From contig NZ_QOLC01000089.1 in the NCBI RefSeq assembly GCF_003333325.1, positions 1-64,000 on the forward strand: DNA of 64,000 bases. The letters are read 5' to 3'. Each line of letters begins with the position of its first letter. Positions within the stretch are counted from its first letter, which is position 1. Position numbers and translations under genes: made by a program. The notes beneath the pieces were generated by a model that saw nothing but the letters and a program-made list of their open reading frames with translations, had not been told where the DNA came from and ran no database searches. The stretch comes from Candidatus Ulvibacter alkanivorans. GTDB taxonomy: Bacteria; Bacteroidota; Bacteroidia; Flavobacteriales; Flavobacteriaceae. Below, in pieces: positions 44,873-53,887 of this stretch.

Positions 44873-45770
44873 GATTCGCATCGGGACTCGCGACAGCGAA
44901 TTAGCACTATGGCAAGCTAAGACCGTGCAACAACAACTGGAGTCGCATGGTTATACCTGCGAGCTTGTTCCTGTAAAATCGACAGGCGATCTTGTTCTCG
45001 ACAAACCCTTATACGAGATGGGCATTACAGGGATCTTCACTAAAACCTTGGATGTCGCCATGTTGAACGGCAGTGTCGATATCGCCGTACACAGCATGAA
45101 GGATGTGCCCACACGTTTGCCAAAAGGCATTGTTCAAACCGCCGTGCTAGATCGTGCCAGTGCCGAAGACATACTGGTAACAAAGCAACCGGTAGACTAT
45201 ACAAAAGCCTGCACCGTGGCCACCGGAAGTTTAAGACGGAAGGCACAATGGCTACATCGTTACCCACATCACAGTGTAGTAGATCTTAGAGGAAATGTGA
45301 ATACGCGATTGCAGAAATTAGCAGCTTCGAAATGGCAGGGTGCCATTTTTGCAAAAGCGGGTCTTAAAAGAATCGATGTACTTCCTTCCCAGTTTGAAGC
45401 TTTGGACTGGATGATCCCTGCACCGGCCCAAGGTGCCATGGTGGTCGTTGCGTTAGAAAAGGATGCAGAAATTATAGCAGCAACTTCAAAACTAAATCAT
45501 GAAGTTTCGCAGTTATGTACGCATGTAGAACGACAGTTCCTTCAAGTGTTAGAAGGTGGGTGCACGGCGCCAATTGGTGCGAATGCTTCCATTGTAGACG
45601 AGGTGTTACAGTTTAAAGGCGCACTTTTTTCATTGGATGGAACCAAAAAATTAGAAATTGAAGACAGTATTGCGCTCACCGAAGTTGCTCAATTTGGAAA
45701 GAAATGCGCCGAGATCTTACTAAATCGCGGTGGAAAAGAACTAATGGCGCAAATAAAACGACAAATTTAA
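44862..45770 (+). CDS. hemC: Hydroxymethylbilane synthase (porphobilinogen deaminase)
   Basis: 302 residues, GTG start overlapping the hemA end by 11 nt. Joins four porphobilinogens. Typical motifs: RIGTRDSELALWQA, HSMKDVPTRLP, TGSLRRKAQ, and the dipyrromethane-binding Cys234 in LEGGCTAPIGA. Part of the haem operon. Confidence 0.97.
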   Translation: MNSKIRIGTRDSELALWQAKTVQQQLESHGYTCELVPVKSTGDLVLDKPLYEMGITGIFTKTLDVAMLNGSVDIAVHSMKDVPTRLPKGIVQTAVLDRASAEDILVTKQPVDYTKACTVATGSLRRKAQWLHRYPHHSVVDLRGNVNTRLQKLAASKWQGAIFAKAGLKRIDVLPSQFEALDWMIPAPAQGAMVVVALEKDAEIIAATSKLNHEVSQLCTHVERQFLQVLEGGCTAPIGANASIVDEVLQFKGALFSLDGTKKLEIEDSIALTEVAQFGKKCAEILLNRGGKELMAQIKRQI

Positions 45771-45776
45771 GTTGTA

Positions 45777-46442
45777 ATGCGCGTTTTATCTACCAAGAAA
45801 TTATCGTTAGCGCAGCAAGAATTAATATTAAATTCGGGAATTGCCTTTGTTGATTATAATGCCATAAAAATCGAATTTTTAGACTTTTTGGTAACAAATT
45901 GGACTAAAAACGTCATTTTTTCGAGTAAAAACGCAGTTCGTTCATTTCTGAAAAATTCTCGCTATACATATACCTATTCGAATTTAAGGTGTTTTTGTGT
46001 TGGAGAAAAGACCGCAGCACTCATAGAGGAAAATGGGTTAAAATTGAAGAAAATGGCGAAAAACTCGAAAGAATTGGCCAATTTTATTCAAAATTCGTAT
46101 AAAAATGAAGATTTTACCTATTTCTGCGGAAACCTAAGAAGAGACGAGTTACCCTCTGCTTTAAAATTAGCTGAAATCACGCTTTTTGAGGTAAAAACAT
46201 ACGAAACGAAGCTAAATCCGGTCAAATTCGACCAAAAATGGGACGGAATCTTGTTTTTTAGTCCGAGTGGGATCCAAAGTTATACCTTAAAGAACAAAAT
46301 AAACAATGTTGCTGTTTTTTGCATTGGAGCGACAACAGCTTCCGAAGCAAAAAAACACACGGAAAACATACATATTGCAAACTCAACTTCCGTAGAAAGC
46401 GTTATCGCCAAAGCGGTTAAGACTTTAAAGAAACATGATTAA
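45777..46442 (+). CDS. hemD: Uroporphyrinogen-III synthase
   Basis: 221 residues. HemD is poorly conserved; support comes from [37 protein letters not shown] and [14 protein letters not shown], and from its place between hemC and hemE. It cyclises hydroxymethylbilane to uroporphyrinogen III. The gene is clearly more A+T-rich than hemC and hemE, with runs of AAA and TTT codons. It overlaps hemE by 8 nt. Confidence 0.9.
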   Translation: MRVLSTKKLSLAQQELILNSGIAFVDYNAIKIEFLDFLVTNWTKNVIFSSKNAVRSFLKNSRYTYTYSNLRCFCVGEKTAALIEENGLKLKKMAKNSKELANFIQNSYKNEDFTYFCGNLRRDELPSALKLAEITLFEVKTYETKLNPVKFDQKWDGILFFSPSGIQSYTLKNKINNVAVFCIGATTASEAKKHTENIHIANSTSVESVIAKAVKTLKKHD

Positions 46443-47466
46443 GAACGATTTATTTTTACGTGCCTTAGACGGGCAGACTGTAACGCGTCCTCCGGTATGG
46501 ATGATGCGCCAAGCTGGACGATACCTTCCAGAATTTATGGAAATCAAGGCCAAATACGATTTTTTTACGCGTTGCCAAACTCCTGAATTGGCCAGTGAAA
46601 TTACAGTACAACCCATTCGACGCTACGGTATGGATGCCGCGATCTTGTTTAGTGATATCTTAGTGATCCCACAGGCAATGAACATTGAAGTAGAAATGAA
46701 ACCGGGCGTAGGGCCCTGGTTACCTTATCCCATTCGAAGTGCAAAAGATCTCGATAGCGTGATCGTTCCCGATATTCAAGACAGTTTAGGGTATGTGATG
46801 GATGCCATTAAAATGACCAAGGAAAAACTAAACGATGAAATTCCGTTAATTGGGTTTGCGGGCAGTCCATGGACCATCTTATGTTATTGTGTGCAAGGGC
46901 AGGGTAGTAAAAATTTTGATAAAGCCAAGGAGTTTTGTTTTACACAACCCGTGGCTGCACATGAACTGCTTCAGAAAATAACCGATACCACCATCGCCTA
47001 TTTAAAAGAAAAGGTAAAAGCGGGCGTAAATGCGGTTCAAGTATTTGATAGTTGGGGAGGCATGTTGTCGCCGGTAGATTATCAAGAATTTAGCTGGAAG
47101 TATATTCAGCAGATCATAGACGCTTTAAAGGACGAGGCACCGGTAATCGCATTTGGTAAAGGTTGCTGGTTTGCCCTAGATACCATGGCCAAAAGTGGTG
47201 CAGCTGCTCTGGGGGTCGATTGGACCTGCTCACCAAAGAAAGCCCGAGAATTAACAGGCAGAGCCATTACCTTACAAGGAAATTTCGACCCTACACGATT
47301 GTTTAGTCCGCCTAAAGAAATTAAACGTATGGTAACGCAAATGATCCATGACTTCGGAAAGGACAAGTACATTGTTAATTTAGGACATGGAATCCTACCT
47401 AATATTCCATTGGAAAATGCCGGAGCTTTTATTGAAGCCGTTAAAGAATATACGCCCCAATCGTGA
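46435..47466 (+). CDS. hemE: Uroporphyrinogen decarboxylase
   Basis: 343 residues. Signature [16 protein letters not shown] near the N-terminus and the second motif [19 protein letters not shown]. Converts uroporphyrinogen III to coproporphyrinogen III. Overlaps hemD by 8 nt and the next gene by 4 nt. Confidence 0.97.
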   Translation: MIKNDLFLRALDGQTVTRPPVWMMRQAGRYLPEFMEIKAKYDFFTRCQTPELASEITVQPIRRYGMDAAILFSDILVIPQAMNIEVEMKPGVGPWLPYPIRSAKDLDSVIVPDIQDSLGYVMDAIKMTKEKLNDEIPLIGFAGSPWTILCYCVQGQGSKNFDKAKEFCFTQPVAAHELLQKITDTTIAYLKEKVKAGVNAVQVFDSWGGMLSPVDYQEFSWKYIQQIIDALKDEAPVIAFGKGCWFALDTMAKSGAAALGVDWTCSPKKARELTGRAITLQGNFDPTRLFSPPKEIKRMVTQMIHDFGKDKYIVNLGHGILPNIPLENAGAFIEAVKEYTPQS

Positions 47467-47948
47467 ACATCTGGAAACGGATACGATCGTTAAGCCCTAA
47501 GCAACTCATTCAACTTGGGTGGTTGTTCGTCTCACATCCATTGTTGATTCGACCTACGTTACAAGCAACGCGACAAACTATGAAAATCTGTGATGCGTTG
47601 TATGGAAAAAGACATCATAAGAATGGAAAAGCCAATGCTTTTAGACACGCACTATGGAATGTGTTAATTTGTCAAAAAACAGTAAAATGGACCAAAAATG
47701 AAGCAAAAAGTGTAAAATGGAGCCAAAAAGTGACCGATTTACATGAAAAACTAGCTCCGAATGCATCCTTAGAAACAGCGATGGATCTGCATAATAATGA
47801 AATTGGAAGAAGGCTTTTTTCGATGATTTCAACGCAAAACGATGCAAAAACTGTCGAAATTGTCCAAAAATCGGTGCTAAATGCTCAAAAAGTGACAACT
47901 ATTGAAGATTTTGAGCAATTTAAAGATCAATTGCTTTATTTGGAATAA
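47463..47948 (+). CDS. DUF6973-like hypothetical protein in the hem operon
   Basis: 161 residues, GTG start overlapping the hemE stop (GTGA). The core [16 protein letters not shown] and [13 protein letters not shown], with conserved His and Asn, matches a small Bacteroidota family (DUF6973) that looks like a metal or lipid hydrolase fold. An internal imperfect repeat ([20 protein letters not shown]) lies at about residues 71-92. Like hemD, it is more A+T-rich than its neighbours. Function unknown; its position suggests a link to haem synthesis or only operon hitch-hiking. Confidence 0.8.
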   Translation: MNIWKRIRSLSPKQLIQLGWLFVSHPLLIRPTLQATRQTMKICDALYGKRHHKNGKANAFRHALWNVLICQKTVKWTKNEAKSVKWSQKVTDLHEKLAPNASLETAMDLHNNEIGRRLFSMISTQNDAKTVEIVQKSVLNAQKVTTIEDFEQFKDQLLYLE

Positions 47949-47970
47949 AGTAGTGACCAAAATGTAATAG

Positions 47971-48759
47971 ATGATCAAGAATATTTTCATTGCGATAAAA
48001 GCCTACGGAGGTACCTTTAAACTTATTAGTCAATTGGGGCTATGGAAGTATTTTGGTGTTCCTATTGCCATCAGTTTTATTACTGCGGTCATTATCGGGT
48101 TTTCTGCCTGGGGTCTAGGCGACAACATCGGGTCCTTTATTTCTCGTATTTGGTTTTGGGAATGGGGCGCTACTACCTTTCGTGCTATTAGTGATGTAAT
48201 AGGCGCCTTGGTGGTGATCGCAATAGGTCTTATTCTATACAAACACATTGTTATGGCGCTTAGCGCACCTTTTATGAGTCCCGTCTCTGAAAAGATCGAA
48301 GCGCATCTGGTAGGGACCAATCACCAGCATAGGCAGACATCGAATGCATCGCAGTTATGGCGAGGAATTCGTATTAATGTTCGCAATTTGCTAATGGAAC
48401 TGCTCCTCACAATTCCAATTTTAGTATTGAGTTTGATCCCTGTAGTTAATTTCTTTACTTCTATACTCTTATTCCTCGTACAAGCATATTATGCTGGCTT
48501 CGGAAATATGGATTACACCTTAGAACGACATTTTGCAGTAAAAGAAAGTGTGGCCTTTGTAAAAAAACATCGTGGGATCGCCATAGGTAACGGCATCGTG
48601 TTCATGGCTATGCTACTCATTCCGGTAGTTGGTATTATCTTGGTCTTACCGCTATCGGTTACTGCATCTACCACTCAAACAGTACGAATTTTAAAGGAAG
48701 AAGGAAGGTTTAAATTGACGCAGGACCTTTCCGAAGAAAACAACATTAAAAGCAATTAG
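47971..48759 (+). CDS. EI24 domain membrane protein (CysZ-like)
   Basis: 262 residues with about five hydrophobic segments and the motifs KHIVMALSAPFMSPVSEKIE and YYAGFGNMDYTLERHF, typical of EI24/CysZ proteins. E. coli CysZ imports sulfate; in Flavobacteriaceae the gene is embedded between hemE and hemF and its cargo is unknown. Start 22 nt after the previous stop. Confidence 0.88.
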   Translation: MIKNIFIAIKAYGGTFKLISQLGLWKYFGVPIAISFITAVIIGFSAWGLGDNIGSFISRIWFWEWGATTFRAISDVIGALVVIAIGLILYKHIVMALSAPFMSPVSEKIEAHLVGTNHQHRQTSNASQLWRGIRINVRNLLMELLLTIPILVLSLIPVVNFFTSILLFLVQAYYAGFGNMDYTLERHFAVKESVAFVKKHRGIAIGNGIVFMAMLLIPVVGIILVLPLSVTASTTQTVRILKEEGRFKLTQDLSEENNIKSN

Positions 48760-48769
48760 ATACCTACAC

Positions 48770-49672
48770 ATGAAGAAGGAATTTGTAACCTATATACGAA
48801 CGCTACAAAACACTATTACCTCGGCCTTAGAGGAGGTCGATGGTAAAGCTAAATTTAAAGAGGATGTGTGGAAACGTCCAGAAGGAGGGGGTGGTAGAAG
48901 CCGAGTGATCGAAAATGGAACGGTATTCGAAAAAGGAGGCGTTAATATTAGTGAAGTACATGGAACCTTACCCGAAAGTATGCAGCAGTACTTTGGCGTG
49001 AATGATGCCAATTTTTTTGCTTGCGGATTAAGCTTGGTGCTACATCCAAAAAATCCCATGGTCCCTACGGTTCACGCCAACTGGAGATATTTTGAGCTGT
49101 ATGATGCCAACGGAGCCATTGTCGATCAGTGGTTTGGTGGCGGGCAAGATCTTACGCCTTATTATTTGTTTGACGCAGATGCCATTCATTTCCACAGTAC
49201 GTGCAAAAAAGTTTGCGATGCGCACCATCCTGAATTCTATACTAAATACAAAAAACGCTGTGATTCGTATTTTTACAATGCACATCGAGAAGAAGGACGT
49301 GGTGTTGGCGGGTTGTTCTTTGATTATTGCAAAGAAACCGATGCAATGTCGATGCAAGATTGGTATAATTTTGTCACCGATGTTGGAAATAGCTTTTTAG
49401 AGGCGTATCTTCCTATAGTAGTTGCTCGCAAAGACCTAAACTATACCAAAAGGAACCGGCAATGGCAGGAAATTCGACGCGGACGCTATGTAGAATTCAA
49501 TCTAGTGCATGATAAAGGAACGTTGTTCGGGCTAAAAACGAATGGACGTATAGAAAGCATCCTTATGAGCCTTCCGCCGGTGGTACAATGGAAGTACGAC
49601 CATCACCCAAAATCGGGTAGCGAAGAAGAAAAACTGATCGAAGTATTAAAAAACCCCAAAGACTGGGTGTAA
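48770..49672 (+). CDS. hemF: Aerobic coproporphyrinogen-III oxidase
   Basis: 300 residues. Oxygen-dependent oxidative decarboxylation of coproporphyrinogen III. Signatures: EGGGGRSRVIENG, HPKNPMVPTVHANWRYFE, FGGGQDLTPYY, GVGGLFFDY, GRYVEFNLVHDKGTLFGL. Starts 10 nt after the EI24 stop. Confidence 0.97.
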   Translation: MKKEFVTYIRTLQNTITSALEEVDGKAKFKEDVWKRPEGGGGRSRVIENGTVFEKGGVNISEVHGTLPESMQQYFGVNDANFFACGLSLVLHPKNPMVPTVHANWRYFELYDANGAIVDQWFGGGQDLTPYYLFDADAIHFHSTCKKVCDAHHPEFYTKYKKRCDSYFYNAHREEGRGVGGLFFDYCKETDAMSMQDWYNFVTDVGNSFLEAYLPIVVARKDLNYTKRNRQWQEIRRGRYVEFNLVHDKGTLFGLKTNGRIESILMSLPPVVQWKYDHHPKSGSEEEKLIEVLKNPKDWV

Positions 49673-49699
49673 ATCTGGTCATTTTAACACTAAAAAACC

Positions 49700-50689
49700 A
49701 TGTATCCATTACGCAGAAATAGACGCTTACGTACCACAGACACCATTCGAAATCTTGTACGAGAAACCATAATTTCTCCAAACGATTTCCTCGTACCCCT
49801 ATTCGTGGTCGAAGGTAAAGGTATTAAAGAAGAGATCCCTTCTATGCCCAATTACTTTCGATATAGCCTCGATCTACTTGCTTCGGAAGTAAGATCGTTA
49901 GCCAATCTAGGACTAAAGTCGGTCTTGTTGTTTGTAAAAGTACCCGACAGCTTAAAAGATAATAAAGGGACAGAGGCGTTAAATGCCGACGGACTCATGC
50001 AGCGGGCTATAAAGACCGTTAGAGATGCCGTTCCCGATATGTTGGTAATGACCGATGTCGCCTTAGATCCGTATTCTGAATTTGGTCACGACGGGATTGT
50101 TTCCGAAGGAAGCATTATAAACGACGATACCAATGCTGTTTTGGCCGAGATGGCACTGTCTCATGCCAAGGCCGGAGCCGATTTTGTGGCCCCAAGTGAT
50201 ATGATGGATGGTCGCATCTTCGAAATTCGCAGTCTGTTGGAAGATGAAGGGTATCACGATACAGGAATTATGAGTTACAGTGCTAAATATGCCTCGGCTT
50301 TTTATGGCCCGTTTCGCGACGCTCTAGATTCGGCTCCGGTAGCCCTTAAAGACATTCCAAAAGACAAGCAAACGTACCAAATGGATCCTGCAAATCGCGA
50401 CGAAGCAGTTCGAGAAACCCTTATGGATATTCAAGAAGGTGCCGATATAGTGATGGTAAAACCCGGCTTATGCTACTTGGATATTGTACGTGACATTCGA
50501 AACGCCGTAGATGTGCCCGTTGCCGTGTATCAAGTGAGTGGTGAATATGCGATGCTCAAGGCTGCTGCCGAAAAAGGATGGTTGGATCACGATGCCGTGA
50601 TGATGGAACAGATCACGGCGATTAAAAGAGCCGGCGCACATTTAATTGCCAGTTATTACGCTAAAGATGTCGTTCAATTATTATCATAG
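49700..50689 (+). CDS. hemB: Delta-aminolevulinic acid dehydratase (porphobilinogen synthase)
   Basis: 329 residues. Condenses two ALA to porphobilinogen. Schiff-base lysines in MSYSAKYASAFYGPF and VMVKPGLCYLD. The metal loop reads TDVALDPYSEFGHDG, lacking the cysteines of zinc enzymes, so it is of the Mg/K type. Last hem gene of the operon. Confidence 0.97.
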   Translation: MYPLRRNRRLRTTDTIRNLVRETIISPNDFLVPLFVVEGKGIKEEIPSMPNYFRYSLDLLASEVRSLANLGLKSVLLFVKVPDSLKDNKGTEALNADGLMQRAIKTVRDAVPDMLVMTDVALDPYSEFGHDGIVSEGSIINDDTNAVLAEMALSHAKAGADFVAPSDMMDGRIFEIRSLLEDEGYHDTGIMSYSAKYASAFYGPFRDALDSAPVALKDIPKDKQTYQMDPANRDEAVRETLMDIQEGADIVMVKPGLCYLDIVRDIRNAVDVPVAVYQVSGEYAMLKAAAEKGWLDHDAVMMEQITAIKRAGAHLIASYYAKDVVQLLS

Positions 50690-50711
50690 TACCTTCTATA
50701 CCTTCGGAAAG

Positions 50712-51233
50712 ATGAGACCTTTAAAGAATCTGTTGTTGCTACTATTGTTGTTTAATGTTTCGCTTGCGAGTGCACAACAAACCACGGTTACAACAGCTTT
50801 TCTCGAAAAGTGGGACAACTCTAAGTCGTATCTTGTAGAAATGGCTGAAGCCATGCCCGATAGTCTTTACGACTATCAACCAACAAAACGGCAAATGACC
50901 TTTAAAGAACAGCTAATACATATAAAATCGAACATAGATTGGTTGGTAGGCTCCTATTTTTCAGATGTAGCATACGACCGAAGCAAAGCGGCCATCCCAA
51001 CAACCAAGGCCGAAACAATTGCACTACTTACAGCATCGTTCGACGCTGTTTCCGAAGCCATAAAAAACATTCGGCCGGAACGATTACAAGAAACAGTAGA
51101 TTTCTTTGCCGGCCCCAAGAGTAAGTTACAAATTCTCAACCTGTTGCAAGACCACGTATCTCATCATCGTGGCCAGTTGATCGTCTACTTAAACCTCAAC
51201 GAAATCACTCCGCCAAAGTACGTGGGTTGGTAG
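50712..51233 (+). CDS. Secreted DinB-family protein
   Basis: 173 residues from the ATG at 50712, which starts a signal peptide (KNLLLLLLLFNVSLASAQ). The frame is open to 50646 inside hemB, which is not credible. The mature part is a four-helix DinB fold with the three metal-binding His: HIKSNIDW and HVSHHRGQL. Members are metal-dependent thiol transferases or unknown. Exported DinB proteins are less usual than cytoplasmic ones. An octamer copy CTTCGGAA lies in the leader at 50703. Confidence 0.88.
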   Translation: MRPLKNLLLLLLLFNVSLASAQQTTVTTAFLEKWDNSKSYLVEMAEAMPDSLYDYQPTKRQMTFKEQLIHIKSNIDWLVGSYFSDVAYDRSKAAIPTTKAETIALLTASFDAVSEAIKNIRPERLQETVDFFAGPKSKLQILNLLQDHVSHHRGQLIVYLNLNEITPPKYVGW

Positions 51234-51277
51234 TTAAAATTTAATACAATTTTATCAGTTCCATTTTAATTTCACAT

Positions 51278-51285
51278 TACATTTG
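51278..51285 (+). promoter_or_regulatory. -7 promoter box TACATTTG before the 51290 gene
   Basis: Exact TAnnTTTG ending 4 nt before the GTG at 51290; the mRNA would be nearly leaderless. Confidence 0.45.
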
Positions 51286-51289
51286 TGGT

Positions 51290-51637
51290 GTGAATTTCAA
51301 TCGTTTCATAGTCTACCTTTTTGTTGCGATCGGCTTTTTGTCGCTTTCGGATGCTGCCCTTTTTGCTAAAACATTTACAGTTTCAAAAACAGGACAAGAA
51401 GCGATTACGTTTACGAAACAGATAAAAGGGAGTGCAGCTTCGGAAGTACGCCTTGTGGAAGTTTATATTACCGTTCGCTCTGAAGACCCTACTGCTAGCG
51501 GTAATTTTTTACGGTCTCGCTCTTTTCTAGAGATTCGCAGTAATACGCTGGAATCGACGCTGCACGTCGTTCCTGCACCCCTCGACCTGCGTTCACTTAT
51601 TACTAAGCAAGTATTCCCATTTCATTTCTTCTGGTAA
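51290..51637 (+). CDS. Secreted hypothetical protein, probably cut short by an in-frame TAA
   Basis: 115 residues, GTG start. Signal peptide to about residue 25 (VYLFVAIGFLSLSDA). No recognised domain. The TAA at 51635-51637 is followed in the same frame by 29 coding-like codons (GNKPNFFSRRRGV ... GQVLLLTF) to a TAA at 51725-51727, 12 nt before the next ATG, which is a normal operon gap. The gene therefore looks broken. Function unknown. Confidence 0.6.
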   Translation: MNFNRFIVYLFVAIGFLSLSDAALFAKTFTVSKTGQEAITFTKQIKGSAASEVRLVEVYITVRSEDPTASGNFLRSRSFLEIRSNTLESTLHVVPAPLDLRSLITKQVFPFHFFW

Positions 51638-51727
51638 GGTAACAAGCCTAATTTCTTTTCACGCCGCCGAGGTGTAGCAGCTTATGTACGCCTAGAAAGC
51701 GGCCAAGTCTTATTACTTACATTCTAA
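51638..51727 (+). other. In-frame continuation after the TAA of the 51290 gene
   Basis: 29 codons plus TAA, in the frame of the upstream ORF, with strand-like composition (AAYVRLESGQVLLLTF). It is best read as the lost C-terminus of that protein. A chance open frame of this length is not excluded. Confidence 0.45.
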
Positions 51728-51739
51728 ACAAAAAACAAC

Positions 51740-52207
51740 ATGGAAATACAATCAATCCTTGTCGGAATTGCCGTATTGGTTCTTTTTATGGGCCCTATTA
51801 TTTATATTATTTTACAAGCTTCTGCGGTAGAGCGCAAGAACAAAAAAACCATTGTCACACTCTGTAAAGCGCAAGGGATCACCATTAAAGATCTTGAACG
51901 TATTGGGAATACCATCTTGGGGTTAGACATTACTCAAGAATATCTTATTGTTTCCGAAGCGTTTCATCCAAAAGAATCTTTGCAGGTCTATTCACTTAAA
52001 AAGATTCAAACTTGTACGGTTTCTGGGCTTCGATCATCTCGCAAAACACTTGATACCGTTGGAATGGAGTTAAGTGGAATCGACTTTGTAAAAAACATTC
52101 TCGTTTACCAAGAAGATGATGAATTGAATACTGAGAATTCAGAAGCTTGTTTGCAACGATTAATGCATTGGGAGCAAGTAGTCAAAAAGCGTTTAACCGC
52201 AGCTTAA
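51740..52207 (+). CDS. Hypothetical membrane protein
   Basis: 155 residues. One N-terminal membrane helix (SILVGIAVLVLFMGPIIYIIL), then a cytoplasmic domain with mixed helices and strands (DLERIGNTILGLDITQEYLIVSE). No family recognised. Probably cotranscribed with the broken gene at 51290, and ended by a strong terminator at 52211. Confidence 0.75.
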   Translation: MEIQSILVGIAVLVLFMGPIIYIILQASAVERKNKKTIVTLCKAQGITIKDLERIGNTILGLDITQEYLIVSEAFHPKESLQVYSLKKIQTCTVSGLRSSRKTLDTVGMELSGIDFVKNILVYQEDDELNTENSEACLQRLMHWEQVVKKRLTAA

Positions 52208-52210
52208 CGT

Positions 52211-52241
52211 AAAAAAGAGTGGAAATTTCCACTCTTTTTTT
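52211..52241 (+). terminator. Symmetric intrinsic terminator
   Basis: AAAAAAGAGTGGAAA pairs with TTTCCACTCTTTTTT, giving A- and T-tracts at both sides. It ends the 51740 transcript and would work on either strand. Confidence 0.9.
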
Positions 52242-52309
52242 GTAATTAACATTCCATTGCACGAAAAACGTTTTTAAATAATTAATTTAGTAGAAACTTT
52301 GTAGCAAGC

Positions 52310-53413
52310 ATGACCTTATTAATTGTTTACGCCTTACTATCCATTTTCTTTTCTTTTTTATGTTCGGTGTTGGAAGCCGCCTTATTAAGTTTTACACCTA
52401 CTTATATTAAGATGAAAAATCAGGAAGGCAAGGGCTATGCCCAAACCTTGGCCAATTACAAAAAAGATATTGATCAGCCATTAATAGCGATACTCACGTT
52501 AAACACCATTGCACATACTGTAGGCGCTATCTTGGTAGGGGTACAAGCCGAAAAGCTGCCTTACGATATCGAGGTTTGGGGGTTTAATATTGTTGGGGTC
52601 GTTTCGGCCATCATGACATTATTAATTTTAATTGTTTCTGAAATCATTCCGAAGACAATTGGCGCAACCTATTGGAAAAAACTAGGACGATTTACAGCAA
52701 TTTTCCTGCATGTTATCATTTTTCCGTTAAAATATACCGGTATCTTGTGGTTGTTAACGCTTACCACTAAACTTATTGGTAAATCGGCACATGTAAGTAC
52801 AATGAGTCGTGAAGAATTTATTGCCATCACCGATGCCGCCGAACAAGAAGGGGTTTTCGAAGAGAACGAAAGCGCGGTAATCAAGAACTTGCTGGTGTTT
52901 AAATCGGTAACTGCTAAAAATGTGATGACACCCTTCCCGGTGGTTACCAGCGAAGATGAGACCATGACCTTAAAAGAGTTTCATGAAAAGCACAAAAACC
53001 TGCGTTTCTCCCGTATCCCGGTATATAAGGAAAAAAGTCACGAAATATCAGGATTCGTACTTAGGGACGACGTCTTGGAAGAGATCGTTGAAGATCGCGG
53101 GAATAAGCCTTTAAGTGATGTAAAGCGTGAGATTTTTGTGGTACAAGATGAAACACCCATCCCGGACCTGTTCGACACTTTTATCAAACAACGAGGTCAT
53201 ATCGCTTTGGTTGTGGATGAATTTGGGAATACGACCGGAATTGTAACCATGGAGGATATTATTGAAACGCTATTAGGCCTTGAGATCATGGACGAAAGCG
53301 ATGCGATCGAAGATATGCAAATGCAGGCAAGAAAAAACTGGGAACGCCGTGCACAGCGCATGGGGATAAGCTTACAGGACCGTGAGAAGGATCAGCAAGC
53401 AGACGAAGAATGA
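52310..53413 (+). CDS. CNNM/hemolysin-type membrane protein with CBS domains
   Basis: 367 residues. DUF21 (CNNM) membrane domain with three to four helices (residues 1-150), then a CBS pair (MTPFPVVTSEDETMTL, PIPDLFDTFIKQRGHIALVVDEFGNTTGIVTMEDI). Related to Mg2+ and Co2+ transport proteins (CorC/YfjD). The usual C-terminal CorC_HlyC domain is missing, as in the shorter branch of the family. The stop overlaps the ogt start by 4 nt (ATGA). Confidence 0.9.
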   Translation: MTLLIVYALLSIFFSFLCSVLEAALLSFTPTYIKMKNQEGKGYAQTLANYKKDIDQPLIAILTLNTIAHTVGAILVGVQAEKLPYDIEVWGFNIVGVVSAIMTLLILIVSEIIPKTIGATYWKKLGRFTAIFLHVIIFPLKYTGILWLLTLTTKLIGKSAHVSTMSREEFIAITDAAEQEGVFEENESAVIKNLLVFKSVTAKNVMTPFPVVTSEDETMTLKEFHEKHKNLRFSRIPVYKEKSHEISGFVLRDDVLEEIVEDRGNKPLSDVKREIFVVQDETPIPDLFDTFIKQRGHIALVVDEFGNTTGIVTMEDIIETLLGLEIMDESDAIEDMQMQARKNWERRAQRMGISLQDREKDQQADEE

Positions 53414-53883
53414 AAACAGCACATCTAAGCACGCCCATTGGCACCCTAGAATTGCAAGGTGACGAAAAGGGTCTTGTGTCATTAAGTTTTATAGATGCTT
53501 CGGAAAGCAATACAACTGCGATCCCGAAAGTACTTCAACCTGTAGCCTCCCAATTACGAGAATATTTTGAAGGTAAACGTACGCAATTCGATCTGAAACT
53601 TTCTCCTGAAGGAAGCGACTTTCAGAAAAAAGTCTGGAATGCACTACAGACTATTCCATATGGTAAGACCACCTCTTACCAAGACATGGCGAACGCCTTA
53701 GGAAACCCTAAAGTAATACGAGCGGCCGCAGCGGCAAATGGCAAAAATCCTATTGCCATTATTGTTCCTTGTCACCGCGTAATTGGAACCGATGGGTCAT
53801 TAACGGGCTATACCGGTGGATTGCACCGAAAAAAATGGTTATTAGAACATGAAAGTCCGGTAAAACAAGGAGTCCTATTTTAG
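53410..53883 (+). CDS. ogt: Methylated-DNA--protein-cysteine methyltransferase
   Basis: 157 residues. Removes O6-alkyl groups from guanine by a suicide transfer to Cys121 in IIVPCHRVIG. Further motifs: FQKKVWNALQTIPYGKTTSYQDMA and AAAANGKNP. No Ada regulatory domain. Overlaps the CNNM gene by 4 nt. Confidence 0.96.
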   Translation: MKTAHLSTPIGTLELQGDEKGLVSLSFIDASESNTTAIPKVLQPVASQLREYFEGKRTQFDLKLSPEGSDFQKKVWNALQTIPYGKTTSYQDMANALGNPKVIRAAAAANGKNPIAIIVPCHRVIGTDGSLTGYTGGLHRKKWLLEHESPVKQGVLF

Positions 53884-53887
53884 TGGT

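Noticed and set aside
1..51727. Stop-codon reassignment as the reason for the interrupted genes
   Set aside because: TAA, TAG and TGA all end normal genes here (for example feoB, the HNH gene and hemE), and the three breaks use three different stops.
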